From positions 51,370-115,369 of the forward strand of contig QANT01009321.1 of assembly GCA_003254885.1 (NCBI GenBank): DNA of 64,000 nt. The letters are read 5' to 3'. The stretch is from Purshia tridentata (lineage: Eukaryota; Streptophyta; Magnoliopsida; Rosales; Rosaceae). Under the pieces are notes generated by a model that saw only the letters and a list, made by a program, of their open reading frames with translations, did not search any database and was not told the DNA's origin. The position numbers and the translations under genes were made by a program. This document shows positions 56,486 to 64,000 of this stretch, piece by piece. Positions within the stretch are counted from its first letter, which is position 1; every line of letters starts with the position of its first letter.

Positions 56486-57012
56486 TCTAGTTTGGGTGAA
56501 AGGCCCGTAATTGTTAATTACGCACTTTATTGTCTCACGTAGACTCGCTCTGTTTGACGTTAGAAAAGCTTAAGTATAATCTAAAGTCAATTAGAGAATT
56601 TAGTAAGATCCTAAGTAATAGTTTTTGGGGGAGATAAGTGTGATATCGATGGTGGAATAGTAAGGGAGGCTAATGGAAATTCTAATTAGGATGAAGTGGA
56701 CGAAATGATTGAGAATAAAAGTGATTAGGTAATTGAAGGGAATGGATTTAAGGTAATGGACTTAAGTAAGAATATCTTATTTGCAGTGAGAGCGTGCGAG
56801 ATGGCGTAGTTAGTGGGGAAGAGTGTTATTAAGAAGAAACACTAAGGGGAGTTTAAGGAAATTGTTGGTGAATTAAGTGGGATTTTTTTAATCAGAGTAG
56901 CGCAGCGGAAGCGTGGTGGCTTATAGTTTGAGAAGAGCAGAGGAAGAAATGAAGGAAGGTGAAAACTAGATTACCACCACGTGTGTAAAATTTCGAGGAC
57001 GAAATTTTTCTA
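56486..57012 (+). other. Non-coding internal 3' region of element 1
   Basis: This replaces the whole pol region. It contains no long frame or polymerase motif. Near the end it has an initiator-tRNA-like segment (56891-56919) and the phrase aaatttcgaggacgaaat that usually precedes the polypurine tract in such elements. The same layout is in element 2 (61902-62470). Confidence 0.8.
56891..56919 (+). other. Initiator tRNA-Met 5'-part-like sequence, element 1
   Basis: Starts atcagagtagcgcagcgg and continues aagcgtggtgg. From memory of plant initiator tRNA-Met this matches tRNA positions 1 to about 29 (acceptor strand, D arm, start of the anticodon stem) with one difference (A for G at position 9). 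It is in sense orientation and includes a Pol III A-box-like TAGCGCAGCGG. No anticodon, T arm or B box follows, so it is not a tRNA gene. Confidence 0.7.
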
Positions 57013-57024
57013 ACGGGGGGAGAT
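57013..57024 (+). promoter_or_regulatory. Polypurine tract of element 1
   Basis: The segment acggggggagat lies directly before the TGTAATGACCC start of the 3' LTR. It would prime plus-strand DNA synthesis. Confidence 0.85.
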
Positions 57025-57380
57025 TGTAATGACCCGTACCTTTTAAGTATATTATAATAGGGCCCAACGTTGACTTTTGGTTCTAATAAGATTTTAGAGT
57101 TGACTTTGGGTCCGTTAGGAAGGTCTTGAGCTCACGAGTTCATGGACACGCGGCATGGGTTATTTAGAGCCCCGGTTCGAAAGTTATGAACGTGATAAAA
57201 GAGCTCAAGGTTGACTTTTTAAATTACTTGGAGTTTAGAGTTGACTTTGACATGGTTGCGTAGAGCTCGACTCCACGAGTTCATAGACACGTAGCATGCG
57301 TCGTTGGAGCTACGATTTGAGAAATACAGAGGTTCAAAGTGAGGGGCAAACTTGTAATTTTGAGGAAATTGCATAAAATA

Positions 57381-57403
57381 TTCCAGAATATTCTGGAATA
57401 TTC
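57381..57403 (+). promoter_or_regulatory. Five-unit heat-shock element in the 3' LTR of element 1
   Basis: Five perfect alternating units, TTC-nn-GAA-nn-TTC-nn-GAA-nn-TTC, inside a 26-bp perfect palindrome (57377-57402), about 357 bp into the LTR. This matches the binding consensus of heat-shock factors. A pyrimidine-rich stretch that could hold the transcription start follows. Confidence 0.75.
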
Positions 57404-57550
57404 TTCTCCCCCTATTTCTTCCCCTCTCCACGCGCAGGCGAAGGCAGCAAGCCCAGCCCAGCCCGACGCCCCCTCCTCTCTCTCTCCCCTGCGCGATGCC
57501 AGCCATCTCCAGCCACCCAGGCCACCGGCGACGCCCCCCAGCCACCGGCC

Positions 57551-57963
57551 AGCTACCTCCCGACGCTCCAGCCCCTCCCTCTCCCTCTCTCCCGATCTCT
57601 CTCCCCTGCGTGCGCGACTGGAGCTTCGAGTTCCAGCCATTTCCGGCGACCCCAGGTGGCGAGAATCAGTCTCCAGCCGCCGGCCAGTCACCTCGGTGCT
57701 CCCCCACGGCAGCCAGTCGTCCCACGACGCGAAACGACGCCGGAAAAGCACCCATGGCCAGCTACCTCCCGACGCTCCAGCCCCTCCCTCTCCCTCTCTC
57801 CCGATCTCTCTCCCCTGCGTGCGCGACTGGAGCTTCGAGTTCCAGCCATTTCCGGCGACCCCAGGTGGCGAGAATCAGTCTCCAGCCGCCGGCCAGTCAC
57901 CTCGGTGCTCCCCCACGGCAGCCAGTCATCCCACGACGCGAAACGACGCCGGAAAAGCACCCA
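57551..57963 (+). repeat. 209-bp tandem duplication in the 3' LTR
   Basis: Copies begin with agctacctcccgacgctcc at 57551 and 57760. The matching part is 204 bp in each, with one difference noted (cagtcgtcc against cagtcatcc). GC-rich. Absent from the element 2 LTRs. Confidence 0.92.
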
Positions 57964-59130
57964 GCCCGCCGCCTTGTGTTCGTCAATTCTGGCCAAATTC
58001 CGGCACCAATCTCCTTGATTTTAGGTGGGTTTTTCTCCTCTTCTTATGGGCTTTCCTTCCCCTATAATTTAGTTGTTCAATTTTGAGACATTGTGAGAAA
58101 TTGAAATTGGGGGATTTGAGGCTAATTTCGGGTTTAGCATGGGTATTTGAAATGGAATCAAATTGTTGGGTGTTTTAGGTAATTTCCGTCATTAGAAACC
58201 TCTAATCGAAGTTTGGAACGAGAAATTTAGGAAATTATTGAGGAAATTGGAAGTTTGGTCGTTGGTGCTTATGCCCATTTCGGGATTTCTATAAATTTAA
58301 GGTGTCTACGATGATTTAATTAAAATTGGGCGTGATTTACACCTTTAGGAACGATCTATGGAGGTTTAGAATAATTGGTTTGAAGAAAATCGGAGAAATG
58401 GTGAGTTTGGGACGAAATGGCAAACTTTTTGGTTGCCGAAACGACACCCGGACGACACTCGACCAAGTTAGATAGAATGGAGGTTAATTGAGGAAATTAC
58501 GGGATTAAAAATAAACTAGTGGCATGGGTTTTGAGTCGAGAAGGAAATTAAGTTGGATTATAATTAAATTTAGAATTTTGGAGCGTAAAGCCTAAAATGT
58601 GCATGTGTTTTTACGATTGTAATTTGAATAGTATTCTAACGTATTACCATTATCGTGTTAGGCGACACTCCCGAGTCCAAGGACGATCCATTAAGAGACC
58701 AAGGCTAGGCTATCTCTGTGAGTGGACTTCATTCCCTAAACTTTGTTTATAAATTTCTTATGAATTTTTGTATGATTTAATTCGTATTTATAATTGAGTT
58801 TATTAATCGAGAAATATTATTCGATTCTTGAGTATGGAAATGGATTTGACGTACTTGGAAACATTATGATTTCTTAAAGTAAACATATGTGGTTATTCGT
58901 ATCGTGAAATATTACGGGTTTGGTTATCGAAAAAGAGATTTTATAACGATTTCACAATATTAGAAAGTTTTTATGTTTTCTATGGGCGAAAAGAGATTTA
59001 TGGGAAAAAGGATTTTCAAAACCACCCTTCACAGTACCTTCAGATGATCAGCTTTAATAGGTCTTTGGGACCCATCACGGCACACACATAGGCTTTGGGC
59101 CGTGTGTCGGGATGCTTTGCCCTTTGGGGC

Positions 59131-59323
59131 GGCCCTGCGTGCACGTACGGCAGGATATTGGCCCTGCATGTGTATGACAGACCCTGGCTCTGCACATGTA
59201 CGGCAGGATTATTGGCCCTGCACGCGTACGGCAAGTCGTAGGCCCTGCGCATGTACGGCAGGATTATTGGCCCTGCATGCGTACGGTAGGTCGTGGGCCC
59301 TGCGCATGTATGGCAGGTTTAGT
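59131..59323 (+). repeat. 27-28 bp minisatellite in the 3' LTR
   Basis: About seven imperfect units of the form ggccctgcgcatgtacggca followed by ggattatt or agtcgt. Absent from the element 2 LTRs, whose internal deletions cover it. Confidence 0.85.
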
Positions 59324-59952
59324 GGGTAACTGTTGGGTGAGCATGTTTATCGTTATATTGATTTTGTAAGCAAGTTTTCAAATATTATGAATTTCAGTTC
59401 GGATTTCATGTTGGTCAGTTTGATTAGTTTTGATGATTTTCAAAAATCTCGAAATGGATTTTAAAATATTATTATTTTATATAAAGACACTAGTGGATTT
59501 TGTGAAAGTAAAGGTTTATTAATATTTAATTTGATTTATGTCCACTCACTGAGTCGTCTCACTAGGTTTATCTTTGTTGTTATTTTAAATTTTTCCCTCA
59601 GGTTATAGCGGTGGAACGGTCGAGCCAAAGACGTCGAGGCACTCTTGGGAAGTTGTGAAATCGTAGGAACTAGTTATTCTTGAAAATTTCATCTTCTTAG
59701 TAAATTTGTAGTGCGGCTCTGGTAACCTATTGAGAACTTAAATAAATGGTTTTGAGATTTGGGTCGGAGACCCTTTGGATTGTGGTAGAGGAGCTGTGGT
59801 ACTTAGAAGTGCATTTGCAGGTCTCGTGGAGAAAAAGGGTTCGTCCAATTTCAGGGGAGGTTCTGCCGAAATTTCGGTAGGATTTTCCTTGATATTGGAT
59901 GCTCGCAAGATCACTCCGGGTTCCAGGGTGGAATTCGGGGTGGGTCCTGTCA

Positions 59953-60071
59953 TAAGTTCATGAGATTAATCACGGAATTATCCTCAATCCCTCAAGAACT
60001 AGCTAATACAAAAGAAAAACTAAACTAAATCATGATAATTGAGAAGCTTTAAAAAGCTTGAATGATATTTG
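59953..60071. other. Spacer between the two gypsy elements
   Basis: 119 AT-rich bases with no satellite, LTR or coding similarity that I recognise. A small hairpin, aagctttaaaaagctt, is present. Confidence 0.6.
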
Positions 60072-61229
60072 TGTAACGACCCGTACCTTCCTAAGTAAAT
60101 GTTAATAGGGCCCAACGTTGACTTTTGGTTTTGGTAAGATTCTAGCTTTGACCTTGGGTCCGTTAGGAAGGTCTTGAGCTCACGAGTTCATTGACACGTG
60201 GCATGGGTGATTTCGAGTTATGGTTAAAAAGTTATGAACGTGATAAAAGAGCTCAAAGTTGACTTTTTAAATTGCTCGGATTTTAGAGTTGACTTTGACA
60301 TGGTTGCGTAGAGCTCGACTTCACGAGTTCGTAGACACGAAGCATGCGTCTTTTGGAGCTACGGTTTGTGAGATACGGAGGTTTAAAGTGAGGGGCAAAC
60401 TTGTAATTTCGTTGAAATGGGTTTAAAATTCCAGAAATTTCTGGAATCTCCTTTTCCCCCTTTATTTCTCTCTCCTCTCCCCCTCTCTCCCGCACACTCA
60501 TTCCTCTCTCTCTCTCCTCCTCCTCTCTTCAAGGCCAAACTTTGAATGGCCATAACTTCTTCGTTTGATGTCCGATTCTGGCGATCTTGGTATCGTTGCA
60601 AAGCTATCGACGATGCCTTTCCACTGATTGTCTCAGATCATCATTCTGATCAGCCGTGAAGACGCAGCAGCCCAGTTACAGTCGCGCCACCGCCGTCGTT
60701 CTTCGTCCATTCCGGCCATTTCCGGCCCTGTTTGGGTCAGATTTTTAGTGGGTTTTACTCCCCTCTTCGTGTGCTTCCTTTCCCCTAAGGCGACACTTCC
60801 GAGTCCAAGGACGATCGCGACGATCCATTCGGAGACCAAGGTTAGGCTATCTCTGTGAGTGGACTTCGTTTCTTAAACTTAGTTTATGAATTTCATGATT
60901 TAGTTCGTATTTATATTTAATTGAGTTTCAATTGAATTTCATTAATTGAGAAATATTATTTGATTTTCGAGCATGGTTTGAGAATTAATGCTTGGAAATA
61001 AATTGAGGTGCTTGATAACTATTTTCCTTGACGATTTATTCGAACCGTTAGATTTTTGGGATTGTTTTGGGTTCTCAAGTAAACGTATTTGGTTATTTTC
61101 TTATGGAGAAAAAGGGTTCGTCTAATTTCAGGGGAAGTTCTGCCGAAATTTCGGTAGGATTTTCCTTGATATTGGATGCCCGCAGGATCACTCCGGGTTC
61201 CAGGGTGGAATTCGGGGAGGGTCCTGTCA
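60072..61229 (+). repeat. 5' LTR of element 2
   Basis: Begins TGTAACGACCCGTACC and ends gggtcctgtca; 1,158 bp. Compared with the 2.9-kb LTR it lacks about 0.9 kb, joined at about 61100 (ggttattttc to ttatggagaa), including the minisatellite. It keeps a heat-shock element at 60429-60446. Confidence 0.88.
60429..60446 (+). promoter_or_regulatory. Four-unit heat-shock element, 5' LTR of element 2
   Basis: Perfect TTC-nn-GAA-nn-TTC-nn-GAA inside a 20-bp palindrome (60428-60447), about 357 bp into the LTR, the same place as in the element 1 LTR. A C/T-rich stretch follows. Confidence 0.75.
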
Positions 61230-61232
61230 ATT

Positions 61233-61244
61233 TGGTATCAGAGC
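61233..61244 (+). promoter_or_regulatory. Primer-binding site for initiator tRNA-Met, element 2
   Basis: TGGTATCAGAGC, three bases after the CA end of the 5' LTR. Same primer as element 1. Confidence 0.92.
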
Positions 61245-61323
61245 CTAGGTTTAGGATTCCTCTAGCTTTGCACAAAGTGTGCATCTTTGTTTCTAAGAAT
61301 TTCTTGGTTTTCTTATAGGAAAT

Positions 61324-61901
61324 ATGCCTCCTCGACGTGGCCGACCGCCGGGGGATCACCATAGGATTAATGAAGGTGCAGCCGAGACTGCACAAGGTTT
61401 CGCTCAGTCCTTGGATCGTTTAGTTGAGGCGATGACTAATGTAGTGCGTACACGTGGACCTACAGAAGGAGATTATAGTATTGAACGAGCCCATAGACTT
61501 GGGGCTACCGTCTTTAAGGGAACGACGAATCCTGGTGTAGCTAACGAATGGATAGTGAGACTTGCAACAGACGTCATGAAGGGCCTTGCCTAAGAAGTGG
61601 TACGGAAGGATGCTTCCATTGTGGTCAGATGGGGCATTATAGGAAGGATTGCCCAATGCTGTACCATGGAGAAGGTGAAGCTTCTGGATCAGCTGTACGG
61701 ATGAAGCAAATTTTTGAGGCTGAAAGTCATAGCCACGGACCGACACAGAGTGGAGATGGTACAAGTAGCAGTGGCACTCAGTCTAGTCACTCAGTTAGAG
61801 GTGGTAGACAACAAAGAGGACGTTCCAGAGCTTCGGGTAGAGTCTTTACTATGACCCAGCAGCGGGCATCAGTTTCTCCAGACGTCATTTTAGGTACGTG
61901 A
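61324..61901 (+). pseudogene. gag: gag of element 2, 700-bp deletion and frameshift
   Basis: The first 79 or so codons (MPPRRGRPPGDHH to ANEWIVR) match element 1 closely. At 61556-61560 the sequence jumps to the region just before the CCHC knuckle. In element 1 the bases tgaga occur at 55440 and 56140, so the deletion is 700 bp at a 5-bp microhomology. Because 700 is not a multiple of three, the rear half (CETCNRRHEGPC, CCHC CFHCGQMGHYRKDC, ending SPDVILGT) is in another frame, open to 61901. The whole gag core domain is missing, so no functional particle protein can be made. The knuckle residues are intact. Confidence 0.9.
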
Positions 61902-62470
61902 TTTAGTTTGGGTGAAAGGCCCGTATTTGGTTAATTACGCACTTTATTGTCTCATTTAGACTCGCTCTGTTTGACATTAGAGAAGCTTAAGTATAATCTA
62001 AAGTCAATTGGAGAATTTAGTAAGACCCTAAGTAATAATTTTGGGAAGATAAGTGTAATATCAATTGTAGAATGGTAAAGGAGGTTAATGGAAATCCTTT
62101 TTATGATGGAATTGAGATATTGAAAACTTGTTTAGGTGAAGGTTGGATTAAGTACAGGAAGTGATTGAGAATGGAAGTGATTAAGTGATTGAGGGAAAGA
62201 ATTTAAGGTAATGGACTTATGTAAGAATATTTTATTTGTAGTTGGAGCGTACTAGATGGCGTAGTTTATGGGGGAAAACAGTGTTCTAGGAAAGAAATAC
62301 TAAGGGGGAGGTTAAGGAAATTGTTGGTCAATTTAGTGGGATTTCTAATTAGAGTAGCGCAGCGGAAGCGTGGTGGCTTATAGTTTGAGAAGAGCAAAGA
62401 AAGAAATGAAGGAAGTTGAGAACTAGATTACCACCACGTGTGTAAAATTTCGAGGACGAAATTTTTCTAA
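61902..62470 (+). other. Non-coding internal 3' region of element 2
   Basis: Homologous to 56486-57012 of element 1. No pol sequence. Contains a tRNA-like segment and the aaatttcgaggacgaaat phrase before the polypurine tract. Confidence 0.8.
62348..62376 (+). other. Initiator tRNA-Met 5'-part-like sequence, element 2
   Basis: Same segment as at 56891-56919, with attagag in place of atcagag. The D-arm part gcgcagcggaagcgtggtgg is unchanged. It lies about 94 bp before the polypurine tract, as in element 1. Confidence 0.68.
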
Positions 62471-62480
62471 CGGGGGGAGT
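62471..62480 (+). promoter_or_regulatory. Polypurine tract of element 2
   Basis: cggggggagt, one base before the TGTAACGACCC start of the 3' LTR. Confidence 0.85.
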
Positions 62481-62481
62481 T

Positions 62482-63616
62482 TGTAACGACCCGTACCTTC
62501 CTAAGTAAATGTTAATAGGGCCCAACGTTGACTTTTGGTTCTAGTAAGATTTTAGCTTTGACTTTGGGTCCGTTAGGAAGGTCTTGAGCTCACGAGTTCA
62601 TTGACACGCGGCATAGGTTATTTAGAGTTACGGTTAAAAAGTTATGAACGTGATAAAGGAGCTCATGGTTGACTTTTTAAATTTCTCGGAGTTTAGAGTT
62701 GACTTGGACATGGTTACGTAGAGCTCGACGCCACGAATTCGTAGACACGTAGCATACGTCTTTTGGAGCTACGGTTTGTGAGATACGGAGGTTTAAAGTG
62801 AGGGGCAAACTTGTAATTTCGTTGAAATGGGTTTAAAATTCCAGAAATTTCTGGAATCTCCTTTTCCCCCTTTATTTCTCTCTCCTCTCCCCCTCTCTCC
62901 CGCACATTCACTCCTCTCTCTCTCTCCTCCTCCTCTCTTCAAGGCCAAACTTTGAATGGCCATAACTCCTTCGTTTGATGTCCGATTCTGGCGATCTTGG
63001 TATCGTTGGAAAGCTATCGACGATGCCTTTCCACTGATAGTCTCAGATCATCATTCCGATCAGCCTTGAAGATGCAGCAGCCCAGTTACAGTCGCGCCAC
63101 CGCCGTCGTTCTTCGTCGATTCCCGCCGTTTCTAGCCCTGTTTGGGTCGGATTCTTAGTGGGTTTTACTCCCCTCTTCGTGTGCTTCCTCTCCCCTAAGG
63201 CGACATTCCCGAGTCCAAGGACGATCGCGACGATCCATTCGGAGACCAAGGCTAGGCTATCTCTGTTGTAGCGGTGGAACGGTCGAGCCAAAGACGTCGA
63301 GGCACTATTATAAAGTTATGAAGCAGTAGGAATTTGTTATTCTTGTAAATTTGATCTTCTTAGTAAATTTTGTTGTGCGGCTCTGATAACCTATTGAAAA
63401 CTTGAGTAATTGGTTTTGGAATTTGGGTCGGAGACCCTTTTGGTTGTGGTAGAGGAGCTGTGGAGCTTAGAAGTGCATTTGCAGGTCTTATGGAGAAAAA
63501 GGGTTCGTCTAATTTCAGGGGAAGTTCTGCCGAAATTTCGGTAGGATTTTCCTTGATATTGGATGCCCGCAGGATCACTCCGGGTTCCAGGGTGGAATTC
63601 GGGGAGGGTCCTGTCA
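62482..63616 (+). repeat. 3' LTR of element 2
   Basis: Begins TGTAACGACCCGTACC and ends gggtcctgtca; 1,135 bp. It lacks about 0.9 kb compared with the 2.9-kb LTR, joined at about 63266 (ggctatctctg to ttgtagcgg), a different deletion from the 5' LTR. A four-unit heat-shock element lies at 62839-62856. Confidence 0.88.
62839..62856 (+). promoter_or_regulatory. Four-unit heat-shock element, 3' LTR of element 2
   Basis: TTC-nn-GAA-nn-TTC-nn-GAA, identical to the one in the 5' LTR and again about 357 bp into the LTR. Confidence 0.75.
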
Positions 63617-64000
63617 TGTTTGATTTACCTAATTGATGAAAATGTGAGAATATATTCAAATGGCAATGGGTGAAGCTCGGTTGCAATGGGAGGGGTTGGC
63701 TGGATAGAGTTGAGTAAGGAGAGAAAAATTTGGCGATTAGTTTGGTGGACCAGCACCTAATATGATGATCATTTTCGACTGACAACAACCGAATATTTGA
63801 CATATATTTGGTGGCAAGCTGCTGAACATAAATTTCAAAAAATTGTTTATTCTCATTCGGTGGCGTGGTACCAAACATATGACAATCAATCGGTGTATGG
63901 ATGCCGAATATTACTAGTGCCGAACAAAGATATTCGACAATTCAACCCATTTATCGCAATCCAAGACAATCCAATTGAAAAAATTCGTATAGAAACATAA
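63617..64000. other. Unassigned AT-rich sequence at the right edge
   Basis: Neither satellite nor LTR. One open frame of 67 codons reaches the window edge, but nothing in it is recognisable. It may be host DNA or an unrelated old transposon. Confidence 0.4.

Larger units (their letters stand above)
53556..59952 (+). mobile_element. Gag-only Ty3/gypsy element 1 (chimeric, TR-GAG-like)
   Basis: Order: 5' LTR-like region (53556-55114), initiator-Met primer site (55117-55128), gag (55208-56485), non-coding internal part (56486-57012), polypurine tract, 3' LTR (57025-59952). No protease, reverse transcriptase, RNase H or integrase motif is present. The 5' region opens TGTAACATCCCGCACG while the 3' LTR opens TGTAATGACCCGTACC, so the ends are different subfamilies. 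The flanks taaca (left) and taagt (right) do not match. The gag start MPPRRGRPP, CCHC knuckle and primer type fit Tekay/Del-like chromoviruses; that assignment is inference. Confidence 0.8.
57025..59952 (+). repeat. 3' LTR of element 1 (subfamily B, 2.9 kb)
   Basis: Begins TGTAATGACCCGTACC and ends gggtcctgtca; 2,928 bp. It contains a heat-shock-element array (57381-57403), a 209-bp tandem duplication (57551-57963), and a 27-28 bp minisatellite (59131-59323). Its two ends match both LTRs of element 2, which have lost different internal parts. GC-rich open frames over 57280-58090 cross the tandem duplication and look like composition artefacts. Confidence 0.85.
60072..63616 (+). mobile_element. 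Gag-only Ty3/gypsy element 2 (internally deleted)
   Basis: Complete from LTR to LTR: 5' LTR 60072-61229, primer site 61233-61244, broken gag 61324-61901, non-coding internal region, polypurine tract, 3' LTR 62482-63616. Internal sequence is close to element 1 and also lacks pol at the same place. No clear target-site duplication (atttg left, tgttt right). The two LTRs have different internal deletions, so each changed after insertion or the element is recombinant. Confidence 0.88.

Noticed and set aside
56891-56919. Complete tRNA gene or SINE
   Set aside because: Only the 5' 29 nt of an initiator tRNA is present; there is no anticodon, T arm or B box, and no poly(A) or duplication flanks it.
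57219-58086. Frames of up to 242 codons in the 3' LTR of element 1
   Set aside because: They cross the 209-bp tandem duplication and give proline/serine-rich peptides in several frames; they lie wholly inside an LTR.
60067-63621. Target-site duplication of element 2
   Set aside because: The 5-bp flanks atttg and tgttt do not match at any sensible LTR end.
63797-64000. 67-codon frame at the right edge
   Set aside because: No recognisable domain, AT-rich, cut by the window edge; coding cannot be supported.

Overview
The window looks like repeat-rich heterochromatin from a plant nuclear genome, most likely a dicot. The grounds are two LINEs with the plant layout (ORF1 with a DUF4283-like domain and CCHC knuckle; ORF2 with endonuclease, reverse transcriptase and a C-terminal zf-RVT domain), Ty3/gypsy elements whose LTRs open TGTAACGACCC and which use an initiator-tRNA-Met primer site, and a long-LTR solo element. 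I cannot name the species. I see no intact host gene, no complete tRNA or rRNA gene and no CRISPR.

Layout. About 39 kb (1-5754, 7650-20929, 27226-30093, 36185-53555) is one tandem satellite with a monomer of about 150 bp. In most of it eight diverged monomer types, called m1 to m8 here, repeat in fixed order as a higher-order repeat (HOR) of 1,185-1,196 bp. The left end differs: 1-3490 has a diverged 1.37-1.40 kb HOR, and 3491-5754 has an 890-bp six-monomer HOR that derives from the 8-mer through a chimeric m8/m2 monomer. The satellite is interrupted by a 1.9-kb solo LTR (5755-7649) and by two near full-length minus-strand LINEs with target-site duplications (20930-27225 and 30094-36184). Both LINEs are broken by stops or frameshifts. 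Seven single N bases (27848, 35215, 38119, 44774, 45496, 47215, 51720) look like contig joins.

The array ends abruptly at 53555. From 53556 to 63616 lie two Ty3/gypsy derivatives that carry only gag between their LTRs and no protease, reverse transcriptase or integrase. The first (53556-59952) seems chimeric: its 5' LTR belongs to another subfamily than its 2.9-kb 3' LTR. The second (60072-63616) has a 700-bp gag deletion and differently deleted LTRs. The last 384 bases are unassigned.

Most interesting points: the HOR structure and its recurrent exchange sites; a CENP-B-box-like segment in the monomer; perfect heat-shock-element arrays in the gypsy LTRs; a 29-nt match to the 5' part of plant initiator tRNA-Met just upstream of the polypurine tract in both gag-only elements; and a conserved 3' stem-loop plus ATGA ORF1/ORF2 overlap in both LINEs.
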